64,000 nt of DNA from Mangrovihabitans endophyticus (lineage in GTDB: Bacteria; Actinomycetota; Actinomycetes; Mycobacteriales; Micromonosporaceae), in assembly GCF_014646155.1 (NCBI RefSeq), contig NZ_BMMX01000015.1, positions 87,697-151,696 of the forward strand, in the 5' to 3' direction. The notes below the pieces were generated by a model. The model worked only from the letters and a program-made list of their open reading frames with translations, was not told the origin of the DNA and searched no databases. Positions 43,389 to 52,073 of the stretch are shown piece after piece; position 1 is the first letter of the stretch; every line of letters starts with the position of its first letter. Both the position numbers and the translations under genes were made by a program.

Positions 43389-44273
43389 TCAGCCGCCGGA
43401 TTCCGCGGCGGTCAGGTCCGGGGCGCGATACCGCAGGATCACCCCGCCCTCGCGCGGGACCTTCACCCGCCGTTTCGCGTACGTACGAGCCGGGGGCACC
43501 GGACCCACGACGATGACCTCGACCCGGTGCCGCCCCGGACCGGCGTCCAGCTCATACACGCCCCAGCCGGGCACCGACCGCACCCGGCCGTCCACGCGCA
43601 GGCGCGGCGTGGCGGCACCATAGAGCGCCGCGGACGGCGGATACGATAGGTCGACGGCCAGTCCGGGCCGGTCCACCGGCTCGACCGACACCTCCGGTCG
43701 CGGCGCTTCGACCGGTTCCGTGCGGCGTGCGGCTTCGTCCTTCGCCCGCCATCGGGCGCGAATCCGCTCTGCCCGCGGCCGTCCGATCAGGGCGGCCACC
43801 AGGTAGCCGACCGCGACGATGGCCATGATCACGTCCGCGGTGACGGCGGTCCGGTCGAACAGCGCCACCACCAACCGCCACAGCCAGAGCGTGGGACGCC
43901 CGTAGGAGCAGCCGGAATCGTCGCAGTATTCGCGGAAGCGCACCTGCCGGCCGGCATCGTTCGGGGTCACCTTCGAGCCGTCCACGACGGCGTGCACGGT
44001 TCCGTCGGCGGTACGCACGGTCACCTCGCAGGCCCAGAACCAGCCGAAGCCGTCCAGGCTCACCGGCCCGTACCGGTGACACCGCCCGACCTCGGCGACC
44101 GCGGGGTAGTCGGCGAACGGCGAGTCCACCCCGTGGTCCAGGCTCAGCAGCGTCGACGCGCTCAGGAACAGCAGGACCGTCGCGCACGCCCAGCCGACGG
44201 CGAGCACCAGGTCGCGCAGCCGCGGGAGCAGACCGTCGACCACCGCCGGTTCGCCGACCTCCGAGTCGATCAT
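43389..44273 (-). CDS. Two-helix membrane protein, possibly DUF6346
   Basis: 294 residues. Membrane helices at about 22-45 (LVLAVGWACATVLLFLSAST) and 143-163 (VTADVIMAIVAVGYLVAALIG) enclose an extracytoplasmic loop with four Cys (CHRYGP, FWACEV, YCDDSGCSYG) that could form disulfides. The C-terminal 130 residues are cytoplasmic and contain a small beta-rich domain (GWGVYELDAGPGRHRVEVIVVGP). The loop pattern recalls actinobacterial DUF6346 proteins, but the match is from memory. It converges on XPB and lies 39 bases downstream of the LigD-type polymerase gene on the same strand. Confidence 0.75.
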   Translation of the reverse strand: MIDSEVGEPAVVDGLLPRLRDLVLAVGWACATVLLFLSASTLLSLDHGVDSPFADYPAVAEVGRCHRYGPVSLDGFGWFWACEVTVRTADGTVHAVVDGSKVTPNDAGRQVRFREYCDDSGCSYGRPTLWLWRLVVALFDRTAVTADVIMAIVAVGYLVAALIGRPRAERIRARWRAKDEAARRTEPVEAPRPEVSVEPVDRPGLAVDLSYPPSAALYGAATPRLRVDGRVRSVPGWGVYELDAGPGRHRVEVIVVGPVPPARTYAKRRVKVPREGGVILRYRAPDLTAAESGG

Positions 44274-44312
44274 GGCGTTCAGTTATATCAACGCTTGTCG
44301 AGAAGGGACTCG

Positions 44313-45224
44313 TCAAACCGGTAGTCGGGGTCCCGGGCTGAGCAGATCGGCGAGCAGGTCGCCGTGGTCGTCGACCCGGTCCAGCACGTCGGTCGCGGTG
44401 TACTGCCGCGCGGCCGCGTCCCCGGTGCCGATCGCCTCCACCTCGTCCCAGGTGAGCGGCGTCGACACGGTCGGGTTCGGTTGGGCACGCAACGAATAGG
44501 GCGCCACCGTGGTCTTCGCCGCGTTGTTCTGACTCCAGTCGATGAAGACCTTGCCCGGCCGGATCGCCTTGGCCATCCGCGCCGTGACCGACCTCGGCAT
44601 CTGGGCGGCAAGCTCGTCGGCAACCCTCTTCGCGTACGCGGAGACCACCTCGGCCGATTGGGCGCCGGCGATGGGGCAGCACAGTTGCATGCCCTTCTTG
44701 CCGGAAGTCTTGGGATAGGCCGCGATCCCGTCGTCGGCCAGCCGGTCCCGCATCAGCACCGCAACCGCGCAGCATTCTCGCAGCCCGGCCGGCGCTCCCG
44801 GGTCCAGGTCGACCACCATGAGATCGGGATCGGCGCCGACGCGCCACTGCGGGGTGTGCAGCTCCAGCGCGGCCAGGTTCGCGATCCACACCAGCGCGGC
44901 CAGCTCGTCGACCACCACGAAGTCGATGGTCTCCCGGGACATGGTGGAGCCGGGCACCGGCAATGTCTCCCGACGCACCCAGGAGGGCGTGCCGCCGGGG
45001 GCGTTCTTCTCGAAGAAGAACGCCCCGTCCACGCCGTTCGGGTAACGGATCCGGGTCAGCGCCCGGCCGCGCAGGTGCGGCAGCAGCACCGGCGCGAGCC
45101 GCGTGTAGTAGTCGATCACCTCGCCCTTGGTGAAGCCCGCCGCCGGATACATCACCTTGTCCAGGTTCGACAGCTCCACGTCGCGCCCGTCGATGGTGAC
45201 GGTGAACCGCGCCGGTTCAGGCAC
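44313..45224 (-). CDS. LigD-type polymerase/primase domain protein (stand-alone)
   Basis: 303 residues, the length of an isolated LigD polymerase (PolD) domain. The archaeo-eukaryotic primase fold is shown by LDKVMYPAAGFTKGEVIDYY, the catalytic VVDLDPGAP (Asp139, Asp141), the third acidic residue in KVFIDWSQN, and the gap-recognising basic region. There is no phosphoesterase or ligase domain. In non-homologous end joining the domain fills gaps, preferring ribonucleotides. Its start overlaps the ligase stop by 8 bases, so polymerase and ligase are made together, with ku diverging. Confidence 0.93.
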   Translation of the reverse strand: MPEPARFTVTIDGRDVELSNLDKVMYPAAGFTKGEVIDYYTRLAPVLLPHLRGRALTRIRYPNGVDGAFFFEKNAPGGTPSWVRRETLPVPGSTMSRETIDFVVVDELAALVWIANLAALELHTPQWRVGADPDLMVVDLDPGAPAGLRECCAVAVLMRDRLADDGIAAYPKTSGKKGMQLCCPIAGAQSAEVVSAYAKRVADELAAQMPRSVTARMAKAIRPGKVFIDWSQNNAAKTTVAPYSLRAQPNPTVSTPLTWDEVEAIGTGDAAARQYTATDVLDRVDDHGDLLADLLSPGPRLPV

Positions 45225-46209
45225 CGTCGTCCTCCTCCGCGCACTCCGCCGGGGTCTTGTCGCGCCGCAGCCGCAGGAACCGCGGGAACCTCAGGCGGCC
45301 GTCCGGGGTCCGGTTGCCGTAGCGGACCTCGACCACCACCTCCGGACGCACCCACGTGGCGCCCCGGGCATCATCGCGCGGAACCGCGTCCCCGCGGAAC
45401 GGCGATTCCCGGATCACCAGCGGCGTCAACACGGACAGCAGCGCGCGCTCGGACGCCGCGCCGATGCCACCGCCGACCCGGCCGCGGAACTCCAGGCCGT
45501 CCGGACCGGGCACGCCGACCAGCAGGCCACCGATCCGGCGCACGCCGGCCCGCCAGCCGCCGACCACGTAGTCACCGGTCCGGTCGAATTTCACCTTGAC
45601 CCAGTCCGGTGAGCGCGCACCCGGAAGGTACGGCGCGTCCAGCCGCTTGGCGACGACGCCTTCCAGGTGGTTCTCCCGGGCCGCGGCAGCCGTGGCCGGA
45701 CCGTCGGCGAACACCGGCGGCACCATCCAGTGCGGCCCGGCCAGGTCGAGACTCTCCAGGTGTTCGCGCCGCGACGCGTACGGCAGGTCGAGCAGGGACA
45801 TGCCCGCATACCTGAGCACGTCGAAGATCATGTAGGTCACCGGCAGGGTGGCGGCCAGACGCGCGGCGCGGGCCGGTTCGCGTACGTGCATGCGCTCGGC
45901 GAGCGCGGTGAACGACGGACGCCCGGCGGCGTCCAGCACCACCATTTCGCCGTCCAGCACCGTGTCCGGCGGCGCAGAAAGAGGGGATATTTCGGGATAA
46001 GCTGGCGTTACATTCGCCCCCGATCGGGCGAAAAGCCGCGGCGCGTCGCCGTCCCAGGAGGACAGGACGCGGACGCCGTCCCACTTAAACTCGTAATTCC
46101 AGCCCGCGCCGGTCGGCAGCACGCCAGCGGTGGCGAGCATGGGCGACAGCGGGGATCCGGGCACCAGATCACCATAGGCAGTGACCTGGGCCTTACGCAG
46201 TGGTCTCAC
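45217..46209 (-). CDS. ATP-dependent DNA ligase (LigC/LigD ligase-domain type)
   Basis: 330 residues, GTG start. Catalytic Lys42 is in YEFKWDGVR (motif I). Other nucleotidyltransferase motifs: VLDGEMVVLD (III region), MIFDVLRY (IIIa), LEGVVAKRLDAPY (IV), WVKVKFDRTGDYVVGG (V), and an OB domain ending in VVVEVRYGNRTPDGRLRFPRFLRLR. It seals breaks using ATP. It is separate from the polymerase, as in LigC/PolD arrangements. It diverges from ku across 50 bases, so all three end-joining genes share one control region. Confidence 0.94.
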   Translation of the reverse strand: MRPLRKAQVTAYGDLVPGSPLSPMLATAGVLPTGAGWNYEFKWDGVRVLSSWDGDAPRLFARSGANVTPAYPEISPLSAPPDTVLDGEMVVLDAAGRPSFTALAERMHVREPARAARLAATLPVTYMIFDVLRYAGMSLLDLPYASRREHLESLDLAGPHWMVPPVFADGPATAAAARENHLEGVVAKRLDAPYLPGARSPDWVKVKFDRTGDYVVGGWRAGVRRIGGLLVGVPGPDGLEFRGRVGGGIGAASERALLSVLTPLVIRESPFRGDAVPRDDARGATWVRPEVVVEVRYGNRTPDGRLRFPRFLRLRRDKTPAECAEEDDGA

Positions 46210-46259
46210 GTGATGCGATCCTGGGAATCGAGCAGCTCAAGCCGGGTAGGAGTGAGAAC

Positions 46260-47207
46260 ATGCGAGCCATCTGGAAGGGCGCGGTCTCGTTCGGCCTGGT
46301 GTCGATCGCCGTGAAGCTCTACTCCGCCACGGAGGAGAAAGACATCCGCTTCCATCAGGTGCACCGCACCGACGGAGGGCGCATCCGCTACAAGCGCACC
46401 TGTTCGCTGGACGGCGAGGAGGTGACCTACGACGACATCGCCAAGGGATACGACGTCGGCGGCGGCGAGATGGTGGTGCTCACCGACGCCGACTTCTCCG
46501 ACCTGCCGCTGACCAGCTCACGCGCCATCGACGTGTTGCAGTTCGTGCCAGCCGACGAGATCGACCCGATCATGTTCGCCAAGGCCTATTACCTGGAGCC
46601 CGAGGGGCAGGCCGCCAAGCCGTACGTGCTGCTGCGCGACGCGCTGGCGGACGCCGATCGGGTGGCCATCGTCAAGATCGCAATCCGGCAGCGCGAGCAG
46701 CTCGCCACCCTGCGCGTCCGCGACGACGTGCTGGTGCTGAACACGATGTTGTGGCCGGACGAGGTCCGCGCCGTCGACTTCGGCTTCCTGGACGAGGAGA
46801 TCGAGACCCGGCCGGCCGAACTCGCCATGGCCAGCTCGTTGATCGACTCGATGGCCGGCAGCTTCAAGCCGGAGGAGTTCACCGACAACTATCGCGAGGC
46901 CCTGCAGGAGGTCATCGACGCCAAGGTGGAGGGCCGCGAGGTGGTCGCCCCGGAGGAGCCCGACGAGGAACCGGCCGCTGCGGTCGACCTGATGGCCGCG
47001 CTGCGGGCGTCCGTGGAGCGCGCCAAGAAGGCCCGCGGTGAGGGGGCGCAGCAGCGCGCCGAGGAGGTCGACGCCGAGCCGGAGCGCAGCAAGCAGGCAC
47101 CCAAGAAGGCCACCAAGAAGGCCGCCCCCGCCAAGAAGAGCTCGCCGGCCAAGAAGTCGACCGGATCGACGCGCAAGTCGGTGCCCGCCAAGAAGAAGTC
47201 GGCCTGA
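46260..47207 (+). CDS. ku: Ku DNA end-binding protein
   Basis: 315 residues from the ATG at 46260, chosen for GTAGGAG upstream and the family start MRAIWKGAVSFGLVSIAVKL. The Ku core covers about 1-245 and is complete through MASSLIDSMAGSFKPEEFTDNYREAL. A Lys/Ala/Ser-rich tail of about 45 residues (KKATKKAAPAKKSSPAKKST) follows; such tails on actinobacterial Ku bind DNA and help bridge ends. It diverges from the ligase and polymerase genes, giving a compact two-way end-joining locus. Confidence 0.96.
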   Translation: MRAIWKGAVSFGLVSIAVKLYSATEEKDIRFHQVHRTDGGRIRYKRTCSLDGEEVTYDDIAKGYDVGGGEMVVLTDADFSDLPLTSSRAIDVLQFVPADEIDPIMFAKAYYLEPEGQAAKPYVLLRDALADADRVAIVKIAIRQREQLATLRVRDDVLVLNTMLWPDEVRAVDFGFLDEEIETRPAELAMASSLIDSMAGSFKPEEFTDNYREALQEVIDAKVEGREVVAPEEPDEEPAAAVDLMAALRASVERAKKARGEGAQQRAEEVDAEPERSKQAPKKATKKAAPAKKSSPAKKSTGSTRKSVPAKKKSA

Positions 47208-47216
47208 GAGAACACC

Positions 47217-47222
47217 TAGGCT
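47217..47222 (+). promoter_or_regulatory. -10 element of a probable leaderless promoter (NUDIX gene)
   Basis: TAGGCT ends 6 bases before the GTG at 47229, with no ribosome-binding site between. It lies just after the ku stop, so the NUDIX gene likely has its own leaderless transcript. Confidence 0.5.
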
Positions 47223-47228
47223 AGCGGC

Positions 47229-47717
47229 GTGGGATTGACGTGGGCCGAGTCCTATCTCGGCAGGGTTCGCGAGCGGGTCGGCGACACGGACACCCTGCTC
47301 TTCGTGGGAGCGCGGGGCGTGATCATCGACGACGACCAGCGTCTGCTGCTGATCCAGCGATCGGACAACCACCGGTGGGCCATCCCCGCCGGCGCGATGG
47401 AGCTCGGCGAGAGCATGGAGGAGTGCGCGATCCGGGAGACCTGGGAGGAGACCGGCCTGCGCGCCACGTCACTGACCCCGTTCGCGTTCTACACGTCGTA
47501 CACCTACACGAACGACTGGGGTCACACGTACCAACAGATCCTGATGTCCTTCCGGATCCACACCTGGGAGGGCGAGTTGCAGCGGGTCACCGACGAGTCG
47601 GTGGACGCGGGCTTCTTCCCGCTGGACGCGTTGCCCGGACCGAAGTCGTTCATCATCGCGGAGACGCTCGCCGACCTGGAGTCCTTCGAATCCACCGGAC
47701 GCATGATCGTGAAGTGA
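47229..47717 (+). CDS. NUDIX hydrolase
   Basis: 162 residues, GTG start 22 bases after ku. The NUDIX box is complete: GAMELGESMEECAIRETWEETGL fits Gx5Ex7REUxEExGU. VIIDDDQRLLLIQRSDNHRWAIPAG precedes it, and a cap-like TSYTYTNDWGHTYQQILMSF follows. Family members hydrolyse nucleoside diphosphate derivatives, including oxidised dNTPs. The position next to ku invites a role in nucleotide-pool cleaning, but that is inference from neighbourhood. Confidence 0.92.
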   Translation: MGLTWAESYLGRVRERVGDTDTLLFVGARGVIIDDDQRLLLIQRSDNHRWAIPAGAMELGESMEECAIRETWEETGLRATSLTPFAFYTSYTYTNDWGHTYQQILMSFRIHTWEGELQRVTDESVDAGFFPLDALPGPKSFIIAETLADLESFESTGRMIVK

Positions 47718-47860
47718 CGCCCGCGCGGAGGCGTCGCGCCGCGAGCGCCAGACATCGACGCTCGACAATCGGTAATGCGACGGCCACGCATCGGAAAACC
47801 GTTCGTCACAACGGGAGGCGATCGTCGGATCACCGTTAGCGACGACCCGGGAGGATCCCC

Positions 47861-48502
47861 GTGCCGTACCGCCGATCCGCCGCCATCACCGCCCTGATTC
47901 TGCCCGCCGTGGCTCTGCTGGGGGTCGCCGTGACCGGCGTGCCCGCCGCGGCGACCCCGCCCAACATCCCGTCCGCTTCCACCGCCGCGTCGGAGCTGAA
48001 CACGCTCACCGTCGCCTCCCAAGGCTCGATGAGCGGCTACTCCCGGGACAAGTTCACCCACTGGATCACCATCAGCGGCTCCTGCAACACCCGGGAGACG
48101 GTGCTCAAGCGGGACGGGACGTCGGTGCAGACCGACAGTTCCTGCGCCGCGGTGTCCGGCTCGTGGTACAGCCCGTACGACGGCGCCACCTGGTACGCCG
48201 CCTCGGACGTCGACATCGACCACGTGGTGCCGTTGGCCGAGGCGTGGCGGTCGGGTGCGAGCGGGTGGACCGCCAGCCGCCGGCAGAGCTTCGCCAACGA
48301 CCTCACCCGCCCCCAGCTCATCGCGGTGACCGACAACGTCAACCAGTCCAAGGGCGACCAGGATCCGTCCACCTGGCAACCGTCGCGTACGGCGTACCGC
48401 TGCACCTATGCACGCATGTGGATCCGAGTGAAGTACTACTACGGCCTCACCCTGCAGTCCACCGAGAAGTCCGCGTTGCAGACCATGCTCAACGGCTGCT
48501 GA
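47861..48502 (+). CDS. Secreted HNH-family endonuclease (DUF1524/GmrSD C-terminal-like)
   Basis: 213 residues. A signal peptide (MPYRRSAAITALILPAVALL..GVPAAA) indicates export. The nuclease core has DVDIDHVVPLAEAW (Asp120, His121), then NVNQSKGDQDPSTWQP (Asn161, Lys164) as the HNH ββα-metal motif, and four Cys for likely disulfides (GSCNTRE, SSCAAV, YRCTYA, LNGC). Homologous secreted nucleases in actinobacteria digest extracellular DNA for nutrition or competition. It stands alone after a 143-base gap and converges with the MFS gene. Confidence 0.92.
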   Translation: MPYRRSAAITALILPAVALLGVAVTGVPAAATPPNIPSASTAASELNTLTVASQGSMSGYSRDKFTHWITISGSCNTRETVLKRDGTSVQTDSSCAAVSGSWYSPYDGATWYAASDVDIDHVVPLAEAWRSGASGWTASRRQSFANDLTRPQLIAVTDNVNQSKGDQDPSTWQPSRTAYRCTYARMWIRVKYYYGLTLQSTEKSALQTMLNGC

Positions 48503-48507
48503 CCGGG

Positions 48508-49698
48508 TCAGCGGGCGCCGCCGGCCGGCAACGGACGAACGGCGCCCGCCACCGCCACCGCGGTGCCGATCAGCACCGCCACCGCGATCAGCCCCCGTTG
48601 CACGGTGAGGTGATCTCCCAGGTATCCGATCAGCGGCGGGCCGCCGAGGAACGCGCAGTATCCGACCGAGGCGACCACGCTCACCCGGGCCGCGGCCCGG
48701 GACGGATCGTCCGCCGCCGCGCTCATCCCGACCGGGAATCCGAGAGACGTGCCCACGCCCCACAGCAACGCCCCCGCGAACGCCATCGGGACGCTCGCCC
48801 CGAACACGAACAGCAGCAGGCCGGTGAGGCTGAACACGGCCATCACGCGCACCACCGCCACTCGCCCGTACCGGTCCAGCAGGCCCGGACCGAACCATCG
48901 GCCGATGGTCATCGCGGCCAGGAACAGGGCCAGCACGAGGGTGCCGACCGCTGCCGGAGCGGCGAAGTCGTCGATCACCGCGACCCCGATCCAGTCGATG
49001 CCGGTGCCCTCCGCGAACGCGAAGGCCAGCACGAAGACGCCGACGAGCAGGGTGCGCGGTTCCCGCCAGGTCGCCAGCACGCGGCGCAGACCCGAGGTGG
49101 GTCCGGTCGGATCCGGCTCCGCACCGGGGAGGAAGGCACGGGCCGCGCGGACCACCAGGACTCCGACGATCACCGCGACCACCAGCAGGTGGATGGTCAC
49201 CGACAGGTGCATCGCCACGGCGGCGGTCCCCGCGAGCGCGCCACCGACCGTGCCGATGCTGTACCCCGCGTGAAAGCGCGGCATGATCGCCCGGCCCAGC
49301 ATCTGTTCGGCCACCGCGCCCTGCACGTTCATCGCCACGTCCCAGGTGCCGTTGGCGAAGCCGAAGCAGAACAGCCCGGCCACCACCGGCGCCACGCCAA
49401 AGCGGTAACCCACCGCCACCGCGCTCAGGGCCACCGCGAACAGCACCGCCATCGCCGCGAGGGTCCGCCGCGACCCGAACCGGCCGACGATCTGCCCGGC
49501 CGCGGGCAACGCCACGATGGAACCCCCGGCGATGGTCAGCAGCACCAGGCCCAGTTGCGACGGGGTGATGTCGAGCGCGTCGCGAACCTGCGGGATGCGC
49601 GACGCCCAACTGGCGAATCCGGCGCCCAGGGCGATGAAGGCGACGTACACCGCCCGCACCGCGGAGCGGACCTCCGGGCTGACCGCGGTCGTGGTCAT
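48508..49698 (-). CDS. Major facilitator superfamily transporter
   Basis: 396 residues from the ATG at 49698, which overlaps the stop of the TetR gene. Twelve membrane helices; the A-motif region reads AAGQIVGRFGSRRTL. FCFGFANGTWDVAMNVQG and PRFHAGYSIGTVGGALAG are typical of the YbjJ/FucP-like MFS group. It is the last gene of the acetyltransferase-TetR-MFS operon and is probably the exporter or importer that the TetR regulates. Substrate unknown. Confidence 0.9.
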   Translation of the reverse strand: MTTTAVSPEVRSAVRAVYVAFIALGAGFASWASRIPQVRDALDITPSQLGLVLLTIAGGSIVALPAAGQIVGRFGSRRTLAAMAVLFAVALSAVAVGYRFGVAPVVAGLFCFGFANGTWDVAMNVQGAVAEQMLGRAIMPRFHAGYSIGTVGGALAGTAAVAMHLSVTIHLLVVAVIVGVLVVRAARAFLPGAEPDPTGPTSGLRRVLATWREPRTLLVGVFVLAFAFAEGTGIDWIGVAVIDDFAAPAAVGTLVLALFLAAMTIGRWFGPGLLDRYGRVAVVRVMAVFSLTGLLLFVFGASVPMAFAGALLWGVGTSLGFPVGMSAAADDPSRAAARVSVVASVGYCAFLGGPPLIGYLGDHLTVQRGLIAVAVLIGTAVAVAGAVRPLPAGGAR

Positions 49699-50258
49699 CA
49701 CGGCACCGTCCGGCGGACCAGGTCGCGGATTTCGGCCTCGGACAGCGCGGTCGTGGTGGACAGGGTCTTGTGCATGACGAGCCCTTCGATCAGCGCGTCC
49801 AGGCCGCGCGCGGTGAGCGGGTCGACAAAACGTTCCAGTACGCCGCGGCTGCTGCGCATCCACGACTCGGTGACCGTCCGCAAGGCTGGGTCGCGCAGCG
49901 CGGCCAGATATAGCTCGTACGCGACCGCCCAGTCCTGCTGATCCGCCTCCGCGTCCGCGTGGATCAGGCTGGTCACCGCGTCGATCAACTGCGCGCGGTC
50001 CCGCACGCCGGCGAAACACGACTCATAGATGGCGGACATCCGCTCGGCATGCCGGCCGAACGCGTGCGCCAGCAGGTCGCCCAGCCCGTCGAAGTGGTAG
50101 GTCAGCGAACCCAGCGGCACGTCGGCGACCGCGGCGATGCGGCGATGCGTGGTGCCCGCGACGCCATGCTCGGCGACCACCGTCACGGCGGCGTCGATGA
50201 TGCGCGACTTGCGATCCGGGTCGAAACGCCGGGCCGGACGTGTCGCGGCCGGCTTCAC
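49698..50258 (-). CDS. TetR family regulator of the acetyltransferase-MFS operon
   Basis: 186 residues. The HTH reads GVAGTTHRRIAAVADVPLGSLTYHFDGLGDLLAHAF, the typical TetR recognition helix and following helix 4. The C-terminal domain is helical, of the TetR_C type seen in pump repressors. Its start overlaps the acetyltransferase stop and its stop overlaps the MFS start, so all three are coupled. The twin TGTAC-N4-GTACA palindromes in front of the operon (50823-50857) are the probable binding site. Confidence 0.91.
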   Translation of the reverse strand: MKPAATRPARRFDPDRKSRIIDAAVTVVAEHGVAGTTHRRIAAVADVPLGSLTYHFDGLGDLLAHAFGRHAERMSAIYESCFAGVRDRAQLIDAVTSLIHADAEADQQDWAVAYELYLAALRDPALRTVTESWMRSSRGVLERFVDPLTARGLDALIEGLVMHKTLSTTTALSEAEIRDLVRRTVP

Positions 50259-50821
50259 GGCTCCACCGCCCGCACCACCCGCGCCGGATTGCCCACCGCG
50301 ACGACGTCGGCGGGCAGGTCACGCACGACGACCGCGCCCGCGCCGACCACCGTGTTCGCACCGATCGTCACACCGGGGCAGACGATCACCCCACCACCCA
50401 GCCAGACGTTGTCGCCGACGGTGATCGGCCGGGCCGCTTCCCACTTATCCCGGCGCGGTCCCGCGGCCACCGGGTGCGTGGCGGTGAGCAGTTGCACATA
50501 AGGCCCCATCTGCACGTCGTCGCCGATGGTCACGGCGGCGACGTCGAGGCTGACGAGCCCGAAATTGGCGAAAACCCGCGCGCCGATCACGGTCTGGTAG
50601 CCGTAGTCGCACCGAAACGGCGGCCGGAGGTCGCTGCCCTCACCGAAGCCGCCGAGCAGTTCCGTCAGCAACGCGCGACGGCCTTCCCCGTCCGTGGGAT
50701 CCATCTGGTTGAGCCGGTGCGTCAGGGCCTGCGCACGTGCGCTGTCATGGGCGAGTTCCGGGTCGTCCGCGATGTACGGCTCGCCGGCCAGCATCCGGTC
50801 GCGCATGGTCAACTGGGTCAT
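50255..50821 (-). CDS. Sugar O-acetyltransferase (maltose/galactoside acetyltransferase-like, LbH fold)
   Basis: 188 residues from the ATG at 50821. The Mac domain at the N-terminus (MTQLTMRDRMLAGEPYIADDPEL) is followed by left-handed beta-helix hexapeptides (VTIGDDVQMGPYVQL, ITVGDNVWLGGGVIVCPGVTIGANTVVGAGAVVV) and the catalytic His in THPVAAG. It transfers acetyl from acetyl-CoA to a sugar hydroxyl. It is the first gene of a three-gene operon with TetR and MFS. The operator lies directly in front of the start codon, leaving no room for a ribosome-binding site, so translation may be leaderless. Confidence 0.92.
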   Translation of the reverse strand: MTQLTMRDRMLAGEPYIADDPELAHDSARAQALTHRLNQMDPTDGEGRRALLTELLGGFGEGSDLRPPFRCDYGYQTVIGARVFANFGLVSLDVAAVTIGDDVQMGPYVQLLTATHPVAAGPRRDKWEAARPITVGDNVWLGGGVIVCPGVTIGANTVVGAGAVVVRDLPADVVAVGNPARVVRAVEP

Positions 50822-50822
50822 G

Positions 50823-50857
50823 TGTACAAGCGTACAGATCATGTGTACGTTCGTACA
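50823..50857. promoter_or_regulatory. Tandem palindromic operator, two TGTAC-N4-GTACA sites 21 bases apart
   Basis: Two perfect inverted repeats, TGTAC-AAGC-GTACA (50823-50836) and TGTAC-GTTC-GTACA (50844-50857). They are offset by 21 bases, two helical turns, so dimers would sit on the same DNA face. They lie between the divergent acetyltransferase operon and the flavoprotein gene, touching the acetyltransferase start. The TetR at 49698 is the obvious candidate binder. Confidence 0.75.
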
Positions 50858-50923
50858 TATGATGCCGGGCACCCGGCTCCGGCCCCCGCTTCCCACCGAT
50901 CCGCGAACCCGGAACGCACTGGT

Positions 50924-50929
50924 TAGGCT
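50924..50929 (+). promoter_or_regulatory. -10 element of a probable leaderless promoter (flavoprotein gene)
   Basis: TAGGCT ends 7 bases before the ATG at 50937; no ribosome-binding site is present. Confidence 0.5.
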
Positions 50930-50936
50930 CGTTGCC

Positions 50937-52061
50937 ATGGTCGGTGACCCGGTGTGGGATGTGGCGGTGGTCGGCGGCGGCCCGGCCGGACTGGCGGCGG
51001 CACACGCGGCAGCGTCGGGCGGTGCGCGCACCGTCGTGCTGGAACGGGCCGCACACCCCCGATACAAGACCTGCGGCGGCGGCCTGATCGGCACTTCCAT
51101 GTCGATGGCCGACGCCCGGATCATGGTGCCCGCGCGAGACACCGTGTCGGCCGTGACGTTCACCGACATCGGGCGTCGCGCGTTCACCCGGCATGCCAGC
51201 GATCGCCCCTTGCTGACCATGGTGCGGCGCGACGACTTCGACTTCGCCTGGTACCGGGCGGCACAATCGGCCGGCGCCCAGATCCGGCAGAACGCCCAGG
51301 TCCGGGCGGTCCGGCAGGACTCCGATCACGGCACCGTCGTGCTGGCCGACCGGAGCGAGATCACCGCCCGCACCGTGATCGGCGCCGACGGCTCCGCCGG
51401 AGTCACGGCACGCCATGCCGGCGTCACCTTCGACCAGCAGGACCTCGGCCTGGAGGTGGAATTGGCCGCCACTGCGGCGGACCGGCGCGCCTGGAAGGGC
51501 CGGGTGTTGCTGGACTGGGGGCCGGTACCGGGTTCGTACGGATGGGTCTTTCCGAAGGATGACCAGCTCACCGTCGGCGTGATCATGTCCAAGGGCCGCG
51601 GCGCGGACAGCAAGGCGTACCTGTCCCGATTCCTCGGCCAACTGGGACTGAGCGGCCGGACGGTGCTGCGCGACTCGGGCCACCTCACTCGATGCCGCAG
51701 CCTGGACGCGCCGCTGCGCCGCGGCCGGTTGCTCGTCGTCGGCGACGCAGCCGGGCTGCTGGAGCCGTGGACGAGAGAGGGCATCAGCTACGCCCTGCGC
51801 TCCGGCTCCTGGGCCGGCCGCGCCGCGGCGGCGGACGCCCTGGACCGCTACCCCGCCGCGGTCCAGCGAGACCTGCTGCCGGAGATGACGGCCGGCCGTC
51901 GGCTGCTCCGCCTCTTCACACGGCACCGCCGAGCCGTGCACGCGGCGATGGCCACGCCGCTCGGCTGGCGGGCGTTCGAAGCGTTCTGCCGCGGCGAGCT
52001 GTCGATGGCCAACGTCCTGCACCGGCCACCGATCCGGGCAGCGATCTCCCTGCTGGGCTGA
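50937..52061 (+). CDS. FAD-dependent oxidoreductase, geranylgeranyl reductase family
   Basis: 374 residues from the ATG at 50937. The N-terminal Rossmann motif is VWDVAVVGGGPAGLAAAHAAA. A motif resembling the geranylgeranyl reductase PxxKxCGGG follows (PRYKTCGGGLIG), and the late FAD motif is RLLVVGDAAGLLEPWTREGISYALRSG. Members reduce isoprenoid double bonds (menaquinone side chains, carotenoid or lipid precursors). A link to the menaquinone genes at 36-38 kb is possible but not shown by context. It diverges from the acetyltransferase operon and may feel the same operator. Confidence 0.9.
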   Translation: MVGDPVWDVAVVGGGPAGLAAAHAAASGGARTVVLERAAHPRYKTCGGGLIGTSMSMADARIMVPARDTVSAVTFTDIGRRAFTRHASDRPLLTMVRRDDFDFAWYRAAQSAGAQIRQNAQVRAVRQDSDHGTVVLADRSEITARTVIGADGSAGVTARHAGVTFDQQDLGLEVELAATAADRRAWKGRVLLDWGPVPGSYGWVFPKDDQLTVGVIMSKGRGADSKAYLSRFLGQLGLSGRTVLRDSGHLTRCRSLDAPLRRGRLLVVGDAAGLLEPWTREGISYALRSGSWAGRAAAADALDRYPAAVQRDLLPEMTAGRRLLRLFTRHRRAVHAAMATPLGWRAFEAFCRGELSMANVLHRPPIRAAISLLG

Positions 52062-52073
52062 ACCGCCACCCGG

